From an uncultured Bacilli bacterium (GTDB lineage Bacteria; Bacillota_I; Bacilli_A; RF39; UBA660): 22,641 bases of DNA. The notes below the pieces were generated by a model. That model ran no database searches. It had not been told where the DNA came from and saw nothing but the letters and a program-made list of their open reading frames with translations. Shown in pieces: positions 6,609-12,844 of this stretch. Positions within the stretch are counted from its first letter, which is position 1. Each line of letters opens with the position of its first letter. The stretch covers positions 1 through 22,641 of the forward strand of contig CAKOQV010000012.1 of NCBI GenBank assembly GCA_934101345.1, written 5' to 3'. The position numbers were made by a program, and so were the translations under genes.

Positions 6609-7690
6609 TAATAAATTACTTCAGGAGATAATTTAATACCCCTATCATTATCTACATATCTAAATATAAAGTTAGAATCTTTATCAATATTATTTATATT
6701 AAATACTAAAATATAATCCTTATAACTAGTAGTATCTAATATATTATTCCTATATCCCGTTCCAATATCATTAAAATATAAATAAAACTTTTGACTTGGA
6801 ACATACTTATTGTTTTTGCCTTCTAAAACAAAATGATCTAAATCTAAAGAATATTTATTTATCTTACCAATTACACTAATCTTAAGTATTATATAACTAT
6901 TATCTTTACTAATTCTCTTTCTATCAGTTAAATAACTATCAGTAACCTTAATATTAAATGCACTAGTACCAAGTACTTCACCTTCTTTTAAATTTCTATT
7001 TACAACATATTTATTAAAAGGAAATACCATAATTAAAATAAATATTAAAGTACCAAGAATTATATTAATAAAAAATTTATTTTCTACATAATAATATTTA
7101 AGTTCTCTAAGAGTTCTTCTACCAGTTCTCTTTAGACCATTACTAGATACATCTATACTAACTTCTACTTCAGCACTATCTTCTTCACTTAGATTTAATT
7201 CTTTTAAATCCTTACTAAAATTAAACTTCTTAATATCAAATCCAAGTCCTCTTATTAAAGTAGGTATACACATAACAAATAATATATAAAAATTAGTTCT
7301 TGCTATATCTCTATATAATCTAATTATTCTAGCACTAACAGTAGTAGTTTCTAGAGATCTAATATTTAAATATAAGTAAGTATATACTCCTGTACAAAGT
7401 ACACTAATTATAATCAAAATAATGTAGTATAACCTAGGTTTATCTTTATATTTCATAAGATAAAATATCAAAATAGACAGCCCAATAATAATAATTGGAG
7501 CTATATATATAAATACATTAATATAATTAGAAGATAATATTTCCATATTCCCATTAGCGGTTATATAATCTTTAAAAAAATTAAGTACTGTACTAGCATT
7601 ATATGTAATAACTGCCAGTAGAGCAAATAATATTAAATGTATTAATCTAAAATGTTTTATTAAAAAAGCGTAAGGCCTTCTAAGTATCAT
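6608..7690 (-). CDS. Multi-pass membrane protein of unknown function
   Basis: 360 residues that I do not recognise. There are about four hydrophobic segments in the N-terminal half (roughly 14-35, 55-79, 86-108, 132-150), a charged cytoplasmic stretch (155-200, rich in Glu/Asp and ending in RTGRRTLRELKYY), a fifth membrane segment (about 208-226) and a C-terminal extracytoplasmic domain of about 130 residues, rich in Tyr, Asn and beta-forming residues. The C-terminal domain is reminiscent of the DUF4352/immunoglobulin-like domains on Firmicutes surface proteins. It has its own promoter and terminator and lies just upstream of the bacteriocin export operon on the same strand. An immunity or stress role is possible but unproven. 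Confidence 0.8.
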   Translation of the reverse strand: MILRRPYAFLIKHFRLIHLILFALLAVITYNASTVLNFFKDYITANGNMEILSSNYINVFIYIAPIIIIGLSILIFYLMKYKDKPRLYYIILIIISVLCTGVYTYLYLNIRSLETTTVSARIIRLYRDIARTNFYILFVMCIPTLIRGLGFDIKKFNFSKDLKELNLSEEDSAEVEVSIDVSSNGLKRTGRRTLRELKYYYVENKFFINIILGTLIFILIMVFPFNKYVVNRNLKEGEVLGTSAFNIKVTDSYLTDRKRISKDNSYIILKISVIGKINKYSLDLDHFVLEGKNNKYVPSQKFYLYFNDIGTGYRNNILDTTSYKDYILVFNINNIDKDSNFIFRYVDNDRGIKLSPEVIY

Positions 7691-7715
7691 ATTTAAATCC
7701 TCCTATCATAATAAA

Positions 7716-7744
7716 ATTATACAATAAAACTATAATTATATCAA
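7716..7744 (-). promoter_or_regulatory. Promoter of the 360-residue membrane protein gene
   Basis: Minus strand TTGATA (7744-7739), a 17-base spacer and TATAAT (7721-7716). The 5' leader is only about 20 bases and carries AGGAGG before the ATG. Confidence 0.75.
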
Positions 7745-7844
7745 TACTTTTCCTTTCCAAGAAAGCCAAAGTCTTTCTTGAAAAATTATAGCCTAAAAGT
7801 AGTCTATAATTTGTAAATATTATGATTTTTTATTAAAAATAGCA

Positions 7845-7946
7845 TATAATGTATACAGAAACCATAATAAAAATGGTTAACACCTATTTTCATAAGGTGT
7901 TTCTCTCTATAAAAATATGTAGAGCACCCCCTGGGTGCCCTTTTTT
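7845..7946 (+). ncRNA. Predicted convergent antisense RNA, copy 1
   Basis: A plus-strand TATAAT (7845-7850) would start a roughly 90-base RNA near 7857. It folds into ACCAT/ATGGT (7861-7877), AACACCT/AGGTGTT (7879-7901) and an intrinsic terminator GAGCACCC/GGGTGCCC (7922-7940) with T6 (7941-7946). Its end abuts the stop codon of the convergent hydrophobic micro-ORF, as in TxpA/RatA-type and Fst/par-type I antitoxins. The -35 is weak. Promoter and hairpin order recur in copy 2. Confidence 0.5.
7922..7946 (+). terminator. Intrinsic terminator of the copy 1 antisense RNA
   Basis: An 8-bp G+C-rich stem with one G-U pair (7922-7929 with 7933-7940), loop CCT, then six T. It is the strongest terminator in the 7.7-8.5 kb region and may also stop the opposing toxin-like transcript. 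Confidence 0.8.
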
Positions 7947-8021
7947 CTATCTACGATTGCAACTGTCTATTAAAAACAGTACAATTAGAGTAGTCCATGC
8001 AAAAGCAAGAACTAATTCCAC
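7947..8021 (-). CDS. Hydrophobic 24-residue micro-protein, putative type I toxin
   Basis: A GTG start at 8021-8019, AAGGGG nine bases upstream and stop TAG at 7949-7947. After a short ELV start the peptide is one hydrophobic helix (LAFAWTTLIVLFLI) ending in polar and basic residues (DSCNRR). That is the usual layout of membrane-acting type I toxins such as the Fst, TxpA and holin-like families. It follows a 10-codon leader peptide in the same frame, separated by tandem stops TAG TAA. A canonical promoter lies upstream and a predicted antisense RNA converges on its 3' end. It is too short for homology by eye; the call rests on composition and architecture. Confidence 0.5.
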   Translation of the reverse strand: MELVLAFAWTTLIVLFLIDSCNRR

Positions 8022-8024
8022 TTA

Positions 8025-8057
8025 CTAAAACCCCTTTACAGATAGTTTTTTCAGCAT
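8025..8057 (-). CDS. Ten-residue leader peptide ahead of the copy 1 micro-toxin
   Basis: MLKKLSVKGF, start ATG 8057-8055, behind GGAGTGAT. Tandem in-frame stops TAG TAA (8027-8022) are followed immediately by the GTG of the hydrophobic peptide. Copy 2 has the equivalent MLKSHSAKGF with the same stops. Conservation of the short frame in both copies suggests real translation, perhaps coupling or attenuating toxin synthesis. Confidence 0.45.
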   Translation of the reverse strand: MLKKLSVKGF

Positions 8058-8111
8058 ATCATCACTCCACAGAAAATAAAAAAATATCCATAGGTACTAA
8101 TTAAAACCAGC

Positions 8112-8151
8112 ATTATATGCTAGTTTAAGTAATAGTCAATTATTGACTATT
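8112..8151 (-). promoter_or_regulatory. Palindrome-embedded promoter, copy 1
   Basis: Minus strand TTGACT (8139-8134), 16-base spacer, TATAAT (8117-8112). The -35 lies in a perfect 10-bp inverted repeat (8131-8151), and the -10 lies in the centre of a second inverted repeat (AAACCAGCAT/ATGCTAGTTT, one mismatch). Read on the plus strand, the first palindrome plus T7 also forms an intrinsic terminator. Confidence 0.75.
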
Positions 8152-8247
8152 TTTTTAATATCTTTATAAAACCTTATAAGCAAAGGCTTTATAAGATTTT
8201 AAGGCACAAAACATTTGTACGATAATATACATTTTTAACCATATCTA

Positions 8248-8324
8248 TTGCATTTTTTACTAAAATAACATATAGAAGATAAATTAGTCATAACAAGATA
8301 TGACTAACACTCGTTTATAGGGTG
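8248..8324 (+). ncRNA. Predicted convergent antisense RNA, copy 2
   Basis: Plus strand TTGCAT (8248-8253), 17-base spacer and TATAGA (8271-8276), in the same sequence context as the copy 1 promoter. The RNA would begin near 8283 with hairpins TTAGTCAT/ATGACTAA (8285-8306) and CACTC/GGGTG (8308-8324), matching the order in copy 1. The final G+C-rich terminator of copy 1 is missing here, so the 3' end is unknown. Confidence 0.4.
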
Positions 8325-8490
8325 CTTCTTCCTATGGCATTGCTTATGATTAAAATTATTAGAATTAATGCAAAGATTAGTTCGTAATTCCACTTACTAA
8401 AATCCCTTTGCAGAATGACTTTTCAGCATATCATCACTCCTTTCTTCTAATAAAATTAAAAAATATCCATAGGTACTAATTAAAACCAGC

Positions 8491-8531
8491 ATTATATGCT
8501 GGTTTAAGTAATAGTCAATTAATTGACTATT
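8491..8531 (-). promoter_or_regulatory. Palindrome-embedded promoter, copy 2
   Basis: Minus strand TTGACT (8518-8513), 16-base spacer, TATAAT (8496-8491). The -35 is inside the perfect palindrome 8510-8531, and the -10 is inside AAACCAGCAT/ATGCTGGTTT with perfect 10-base arms. Apart from the palindrome centres it is nearly identical to copy 1. Confidence 0.75.
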
Positions 8532-8540
8532 TTTTTATAG

Positions 8541-8575
8541 AAAAAAAATGATTTATCTTTCAAAATCATTTTTTT
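8541..8575. terminator. Bidirectional terminator after the unknown 155-residue gene
   Basis: AAAAAAATGATTT and AAATCATTTTTTT form a perfect 13-bp stem spanning 8542-8575. The minus-strand U run follows the stop codon of the unknown gene; the plus-strand T run also permits stopping in the other direction. Confidence 0.75.
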
Positions 8576-9033
8576 AAGTTTAGAGTTTTATTGCTAGTTT
8601 GTTCAAAGTTTAATTTTTGAAGTATTTCTAATTCTTTATTACTAAATCTATATTTATCAATTTGTTCTATATTTTGCATACCATATAATTTTGCTTTTTT
8701 TAATACAATTTCACTAAAATCTAATTGAGATAAATACTCGATTAGTTTTTTATTTGTATTTAACATTTTTTTTAGCGGATAAAACCTTTCATTATTATAA
8801 CTAACCATTGTATCAAGAGTTATTTCACCCTTTAACTTAAAAGCAATCCCATCATAATCAACATATTTATTAAACATTTGATGTGTTTCAGAATCTTCAA
8901 AATCAAATAATTGTAATTGTTGATTATCAATTGATAATTGTCCTAATGTGTAAGTGAAAAGGACAGTGTCAACCTTATCAAAGCCAATGCTAAATAATGA
9001 ACTAACTAATACTTCAGTGTTTATTTTTTCCAT
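8566..9033 (-). CDS. Hypothetical protein, 155 residues
   Basis: I do not recognise this protein. It is soluble, mixed alpha/beta by appearance, with no signal peptide, membrane segment or metal motif. It has an acidic patch (LFDFEDSE) and a Lys-rich C-terminus. I place the start at the ATG at 9033 because GGAGG sits 5 bases before it; an earlier in-frame ATG (9045) overlaps that binding site. An extended -10 promoter TGATATAAT (hexamer 9060-9055) lies upstream, with a perfect palindrome at 9087-9103 further upstream. It is monocistronic, between the toxin-like modules and the LysM gene. Confidence 0.7.
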   Translation of the reverse strand: MEKINTEVLVSSLFSIGFDKVDTVLFTYTLGQLSIDNQQLQLFDFEDSETHQMFNKYVDYDGIAFKLKGEITLDTMVSYNNERFYPLKKMLNTNKKLIEYLSQLDFSEIVLKKAKLYGMQNIEQIDKYRFSNKELEILQKLNFEQTSNKTLNLKK

Positions 9034-9086
9034 ACAAACCTCCATACACTCTATATTATATCATTAATTATGAAATTTTTAACGAC

Positions 9087-9103
9087 AATTTGTTAAACAA
9101 ATT
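9087..9103. promoter_or_regulatory. Perfect palindrome upstream of the hypothetical gene
   Basis: AATTTGTTAAACAAATT is perfectly symmetric (8-base arms, one central base). It lies about 30 bases upstream of the TGATATAAT promoter, where an activator or repressor could bind. The base composition makes chance occurrence possible. Confidence 0.3.
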
Positions 9104-9118
9104 AATATTTAACATAAT

Positions 9119-9143
9119 AAAAACTATAATTTCTTATAGTTTT
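9119..9143 (-). terminator. Terminator of the LysM gene
   Basis: AAAACTATAA and TTATAGTTTT form a 10-bp stem with a TTTC loop (9120-9143), overlapping the stop codon. On the minus strand it continues into TTATTATG. A+T-rich, moderate strength. Confidence 0.5.
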
Positions 9144-9579
9144 AATCTTTATATACAATCAATTGACCCTCTTCTAAATAAATATTATTGTTTTGACTAA
9201 GAAGTTTATTAATATTACCACCAAGTAATCTATTAACAGAAAGTAAAGTATCATTATCCTTAGTTATATAATACTTAACATCTCTCTTAGGTACTAATAT
9301 AGTCGTATTAGGATAAATATAATCATCTACATTAATACCATTAAGTAATGCCAATAAATTATAATCAGTATTATATCTCCTTGCAATATTATATAAATTA
9401 TCTCCCTTTTCAATAGTATAAACTTCAAAATACTCATTCATTGTAGGAACAATAATATTACTTCCTACTGCAAAGTTACTATTTTGATTCAAGTTTTTCA
9501 ATATCTCAGGCGATACCCCATACCTTTTTGCTAAATTATCTAGTGTATCACCATTTTGTATTTTATAAATACCATACAT
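9142..9579 (-). CDS. LysM-repeat protein, no signal peptide
   Basis: 145 residues made almost entirely of LysM repeats. Repeat 1 is about residues 3-45 (IQNGDTLDNLAKRYGVSPEI... IIVP), repeat 2 about 52-97 (IEKGDNLYNIARRYNTDYNL... ILVP), and a degenerate third about 104-144 (DNDTLLSV... EEGQLIVY). LysM domains bind N-acetylglucosamine polymers such as peptidoglycan. No signal peptide or membrane anchor is visible, so the protein may act in the mother cell on the forespore, as SafA-type and other spore LysM proteins do; this fits the spo0A background but is inference. GGGAGG precedes the ATG. The activase gene lies 36 bases upstream on the same strand and may be co-transcribed. Confidence 0.88.
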   Translation of the reverse strand: MYGIYKIQNGDTLDNLAKRYGVSPEILKNLNQNSNFAVGSNIIVPTMNEYFEVYTIEKGDNLYNIARRYNTDYNLLALLNGINVDDYIYPNTTILVPKRDVKYYITKDNDTLLSVNRLLGGNINKLLSQNNNIYLEEGQLIVYKD

Positions 9580-9615
9580 AATTAAGTCCTCCCATATATA
9601 ATATGATATCTATAC

Positions 9616-10566
9616 CTATTTGTGAACAAGTTCCCCTTTAGGGCATCTATTCCCCCACGCATCAATTACCCTTTTATCTCTTAGTACCTCAATTATTTCA
9701 CAGTTGTTAGAGCAGCCTCTACACTCCGTACCCTTAGTCTCATAAACAATATCCTCAATATCAAAAGAAAACTCAATTTCCTTCTGTTTCTTAGATAGTA
9801 TAGCTACTCCTAGAGCACCCATTAAATGGGAATTATTATCTACATAAATCTTCTCCCCAGTAATATCCTCAAAAGCCTTTACTACCCCAATATTTTTCGA
9901 TACCCCGCCTTGAAACACAATTGGAGCCACTATCTTTTTACCCTTACCAACATTATTCAAATAATTATTAACAATAGCATAGCAAAGACCCGCTATTATA
10001 TCCTCTTTTTTATGTCCCATTTGTGATTTATGAACCAAATCCGATTCTGCAAAAACAGTACATCTAGCGGCTATCTTTGTCGGTTTACTACTAGTAATAG
10101 CAATATTACCAAACTCCTCTATTGGAATACCCAGTCTCTTAGCCTGACTAGACAAAAAAGAACCAGTACCAGCAGCACATAAAGTATTCATAGCATAATC
10201 AGTAACAATACCATTATCAATAAGAATAATCTTAGAATCCTGTCCTCCAATTTCAAATATCGTTCTAACCTCCGGATAAATACTCATTGCTCCAATAGCA
10301 TGAGCAGAAATCTCATTCTTAATAACATTAGCCCCAAGTATAGTTCCAATAAGCTTTCTCGCAGACCCCGTAGTACCAACTCCAACCACTTTATATTCAT
10401 TAAGATTAATCCTACTCTTAAGTTCTCTAACTACCCTTTTACTCGCAGTAATAGGGCTACCTTCCGTATACAAATAAGAACTAGCTAGTATCCTATTATC
10501 TTTATCAATAATAACCCCTTTAGTAGATATACTACCAATATCAATGCCCAAATAAACCTTCTTCAT
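9616..10566 (-). CDS. 2-hydroxyacyl-CoA dehydratase activase-type ATPase (BcrAD/BadFG/HgdC family)
   Basis: 316 residues of the ASKHA-fold Fe-S ATPase that drives one-electron activation of 2-hydroxyacyl-CoA dehydratases or benzoyl-CoA reductase. It has the phosphate loop LGIDIGSISTKGV (6-18), FEIGGQDSK (104-112), CAAGTGSF with C130, and ARCTVFAESD with C169. C130 and C169 correspond to the two Cys that share the [4Fe-4S] cluster across the dimer in HgdC. A further Cys group, C282, C285, C289 and C308 (CRGCSNNC, RCPKG), is a C-terminal extension that could hold another metal. No dehydratase subunit is in the window, so the partner is unknown. The ATG is followed by a typical MKKVYLGIDIG start. 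Confidence 0.92.
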   Translation of the reverse strand: MKKVYLGIDIGSISTKGVIIDKDNRILASSYLYTEGSPITASKRVVRELKSRINLNEYKVVGVGTTGSARKLIGTILGANVIKNEISAHAIGAMSIYPEVRTIFEIGGQDSKIILIDNGIVTDYAMNTLCAAGTGSFLSSQAKRLGIPIEEFGNIAITSSKPTKIAARCTVFAESDLVHKSQMGHKKEDIIAGLCYAIVNNYLNNVGKGKKIVAPIVFQGGVSKNIGVVKAFEDITGEKIYVDNNSHLMGALGVAILSKKQKEIEFSFDIEDIVYETKGTECRGCSNNCEIIEVLRDKRVIDAWGNRCPKGELVHK

Positions 10567-10592
10567 TTTTCACCTCATTTTAATTATATGAA

Positions 10593-10626
10593 ATAAAAAA
10601 TAAAAAAGATGTCGAATCTTATTTTT
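10593..10626 (-). terminator. Terminator of the ComEB-like deaminase gene
   Basis: AAAAAAAGAT-type left arm and ATCTTATTTTT right arm form a stem (AAGAT/ATCTT plus an A/T extension across a bulge) over the stop codon. A minus-strand U-rich tail follows. Confidence 0.5.
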
Positions 10627-11122
10627 CTAACACCTTTATTTTACTTTTATCAAGTTCTAATTTCGAATAATTAACATCACATACATCAAGCATTCTCTTC
10701 GCAGCCATTACTCCCTTAGTTTGTGCATACTTATCATCCAAATAAATAATATCCTTTATCCCTACTTGTATTACTTCTTTAGCACATTCGTTGCAAGGAA
10801 ACAAAGTAACATATAACTTAGCACCAGCAAAGTCTTTTATATTCCCCCTATAATTAAGAATAGCATTTCTCTCAGCGTGAACAACATACATATATTTAGT
10901 ATTAAGTTCATCACCTTCTCTATCCCAAGGAAAAAATCTATCCTCATACCCATTAGGAGTACCATTATAACCAACAGATAATATTCTATTATCCGCACTT
11001 ACTATGCAGGCCCCAACTTGTGTATTAGGATCCTTGCTTCTTTCTGAAGCCAAAATAGCTACTCCCATAAAAAACTCATCCCAAGATAAATAATCTTTTC
11101 TTTGTTTATCAATATATTTCAT
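10619..11122 (-). CDS. Deoxycytidylate deaminase family protein (ComEB-like)
   Basis: 167 residues of the zinc-dependent dCMP/cytidine deaminase fold. The catalytic zinc motif is HAERNAI (H82, proton-shuttling E84) and PCNEC (C110, C113). WDEFFMGVAILASERSKDPNTQVGACIV at 14-41 is typical of dCMP deaminase/ComEB. The reaction would be dCMP to dUMP, feeding thymidylate synthesis. It has an extended -10 (TGATAAAAT, hexamer 11147-11142) and GGAGG before the ATG. It is divergent from the CPBP protease gene. This is one of two dCMP-deaminase-like genes in the window; the other belongs to a different subfamily. Confidence 0.93.
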   Translation of the reverse strand: MKYIDKQRKDYLSWDEFFMGVAILASERSKDPNTQVGACIVSADNRILSVGYNGTPNGYEDRFFPWDREGDELNTKYMYVVHAERNAILNYRGNIKDFAGAKLYVTLFPCNECAKEVIQVGIKDIIYLDDKYAQTKGVMAAKRMLDVCDVNYSKLELDKSKIKVLEK

Positions 11123-11200
11123 AATAACCTCCAGTAGATATATTTTATCAAATTAAAAAGAAAAAATCTACATAATATAGATTAATTTAAAAATAATTGT

Positions 11201-11206
11201 TATAAT
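11201..11206 (+). promoter_or_regulatory. Extended -10 promoter of the protease-phosphoesterase pair
   Basis: TGTTATAAT (TG at 11199-11200 region, hexamer 11201-11206) with no strong -35. Transcription would begin near 11213, giving a very short leader. Confidence 0.6.
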
Positions 11207-11228
11207 ATAGGAGAAGGTGATAATAAAA

Positions 11229-11909
11229 ATGAAACAAAAATTATTAAGCATATTAAAAAGTACTGGAATACTAATATTAATGCTCCTATGGCCATCAGTA
11301 ATATTTATAGTATTTAATGTAGATATAAATAATATAACTAGTAAAGATTATGTAATCTATTATACTATATCAAGTTTAACATTAAGTATAATATTAATTA
11401 CAATATATAGAAAAGATTTCTTTAAAGATTTAAAATCTTATTTCAAAAACTTTAAAAAGAACTTTGAAGTATCATTTAAATATTGGCTAGCAGGTCTTGC
11501 GGTAATGTACATAAGTAATCTATTCATAGCCTTTGTTTTAAATAAACAATTAGCGGGTAATGAAGAAACAGTAAGAAATTATCTAGTAGCATTACCACTA
11601 CTTATGACATTTGATGCTGCTATATGTGCTCCAATTAATGAAGAATTAACATTTAGAAAAAGTTTTAAAGAAATATTTCCAAGTAAATGGGTATTTGTTA
11701 TCATGAGTGGTTTTATATTTGGTTTATTACATGTTGCTAGTTATATAGAAACATTTAGTGATATCATATATTTAATACCATACTCAGCCTTAGGTATAGC
11801 CTTTGCCCTATTATATTATAAGACAGATAACATCTTCTCATCAATTACTATGCATAGTATCCATAATCTACTAGCATCATTGCTAGTTCTACTAGGAGCC
11901 CTATTATGA
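11229..11909 (+). CDS. CPBP-family intramembrane metalloprotease
   Basis: 226 residues from the ATG at 11229. I prefer this over an in-frame GTG at 11217, which sits on top of the GGAGAAGGTGAT ribosome binding site. About seven hydrophobic segments are visible. The CPBP (CAAX protease/bacteriocin-processing, Abi) motifs are in order in the second half: NEELTFRKSF (motif 1, EExxxR), FGLLH (motif 2, FxxxH) and HSIHN (motif 3). Members cleave substrates in the membrane; some confer self-immunity to bacteriocins. It is about 5 kb from the bacteriocin operon and on the other strand, so a link is speculative. Its stop overlaps the next start by 4 bases (ATGA). Confidence 0.9.
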   Translation: MKQKLLSILKSTGILILMLLWPSVIFIVFNVDINNITSKDYVIYYTISSLTLSIILITIYRKDFFKDLKSYFKNFKKNFEVSFKYWLAGLAVMYISNLFIAFVLNKQLAGNEETVRNYLVALPLLMTFDAAICAPINEELTFRKSFKEIFPSKWVFVIMSGFIFGLLHVASYIETFSDIIYLIPYSALGIAFALLYYKTDNIFSSITMHSIHNLLASLLVLLGALL

Positions 11910-12745
11910 AAAAGCTAATAAGATTCTTATTAATAATAATATTAATACTATCATTACTTGTAGTATATGCTAGATATGGTGGTACTAGAGGATTAATAAC
12001 TAAAGAATACCAAATTGAAACCACTATTGATGATAGTTTTGATGGACTAAAAATAGTTCACTTTAGTGATTTACATTATCTTAGAATAACAAATAAAGAA
12101 ACCACTCAAAGTATAATAGAAGAAATAAATCTATTAAATCCCGATATTGTAGTATTTACTGGAGATTTAATTGATAAAAATTATAAACCTAATGATAAAG
12201 ATATAAGTAATTTAAAAGAATTACTCACTAGTATTAAAAGTAAATATGGTAAATACTCAGTACTGGGAGAACATGATACCAAAATAGAAGATACTATTAA
12301 AGATATATATATAAGTAGTAACTTTACTCTATTGGATAATAGTTATGATGTAATATATGGAGATAATAATAACAAACTATTCATAGGAGGACTAAGTAAT
12401 AATCCAGATATTGATAAAGTAATGAATTACTTTACTGAGAATGACGATATAAATTATAAAATAATACTAGTACATAGGCCAGATTATATAGATACAATAA
12501 CTTCTAATTATGATAATATAAATTTAGTACTAGCAGGACATTCTCATAATGGACAAATAAATATACCATATATAAAGAAATTATTTCTACCCGAAGGTAG
12601 TAAAAAATACTATAATAATTATTATAAAGTAAATAATACCAATCTCTATATTTCTAGTGGACTAGGAGAATCAAAGATAAACTTTAGATTATTTAATAAA
12701 CCATCAATAAACTTTTATAGAATAAATAAAATAGGAACTGAGTAA
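11906..12745 (+). CDS. Membrane-anchored metallophosphoesterase (YkuE-like)
   Basis: 279 residues: an N-terminal membrane anchor (about 5-22), then a calcineurin-like phosphoesterase domain. Metal motifs are HFSDLH (D55, H57), FTGDLID (D87), GEHD (121-124), a LVHRPD segment and AGHSHNGQ. The third motif is normally GNHD/E; here Asn is replaced by Glu (E122), which would change a metal-bridging ligand. YkuE-type enzymes act at the outer face of the membrane on phosphoester or pyrophosphate lipid substrates. It is coupled to the CPBP gene by a 4-base overlap and ends at a terminator. Confidence 0.9.
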   Translation: MKKLIRFLLIIILILSLLVVYARYGGTRGLITKEYQIETTIDDSFDGLKIVHFSDLHYLRITNKETTQSIIEEINLLNPDIVVFTGDLIDKNYKPNDKDISNLKELLTSIKSKYGKYSVLGEHDTKIEDTIKDIYISSNFTLLDNSYDVIYGDNNNKLFIGGLSNNPDIDKVMNYFTENDDINYKIILVHRPDYIDTITSNYDNINLVLAGHSHNGQINIPYIKKLFLPEGSKKYYNNYYKVNNTNLYISSGLGESKINFRLFNKPSINFYRINKIGTE

Positions 12746-12763
12746 TTAAACTAGCTCCTATTT
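12729..12763 (+). terminator. Terminator after the metallophosphoesterase gene
   Basis: AAATAGGA (12729-12736) pairs with TCCTATTT (12756-12763), extended by CT/AG, and is followed by ATTTTTAT. The stop codon lies in the loop. Confidence 0.65.
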
Positions 12764-12783
12764 ATTTTTATACTAAATATTTT

Positions 12784-12843
12784 CATAAGTGAGACCTTAG
12801 GCTCACTTATGCCTCTTAAGACTTATTTATAAGGCTTAAGAGG
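12784..12843. repeat. Two adjacent strong hairpins downstream of lon
   Basis: Hairpin A (12784-12811): CATAAGTGAG/CTCACTTATG, 10 bp, with a small inner CCT/AGG. Hairpin B (12812-12843): CCTCTTAAG/CTTAAGAGG, 9 bp, extended inward by CTTAT/ATAAG beyond one mismatch. The two are back to back with no U run on either strand, so they are not standard intrinsic terminators. They fill the gap between the convergent lon and phosphoesterase genes. Confidence 0.75.
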
Positions 12844-12844
12844 A

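Larger units (their letters stand above)
7815..8160. repeat. Tandem module copy 1 (type I toxin-antitoxin-like)
   Basis: Left copy of a diverged direct duplication; the right copy is at about 8240-8540. The best conserved block is 8014-8158 against 8385-8538. It covers the start of the micro-ORFs, the leader-peptide ribosome binding site, the TATCCATAGGTACTAATTAA segment and the palindromic promoter. The outer parts (antisense promoter and hairpins) align more loosely. Together with copy 2 it fills the gene-free stretch 7691-8565. Confidence 0.7.
8240..8540. repeat. Tandem module copy 2 (type I toxin-antitoxin-like, frame-disrupted)
   Basis: Right copy of the duplication. The leader peptide MLKSHSAKGF (8429-8400) sits behind AAAGGAGTGATGAT, then the tandem stops TAG TAA and a GTG at 8393-8391. 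From that GTG the zero frame is not hydrophobic. The hydrophobic peptide (ELIFALILIILII, then SNAIGRSTL, stop at 8317-8315) is in another frame without a good start. Relative to copy 1 there is a small insertion of about 7 bases just after the GTG. Copy 2 therefore looks decayed, or uses an unusual start or frameshift. Confidence 0.55.

Noticed and set aside
7815..8540. CRISPR array or insertion sequence in the repeated intergenic region
   Set aside because: There are only two diverged copies, no regular short repeat-spacer pattern, no transposase remnant and no terminal inverted repeats with target duplication.
10610..10616. A second exact TGTCGAA (0A box) upstream of the activase gene
   Set aside because: It lies in the loop of the deaminase terminator hairpin, and one or two chance matches to a 7-mer are expected in a window this long. 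No promoter is aligned with it.
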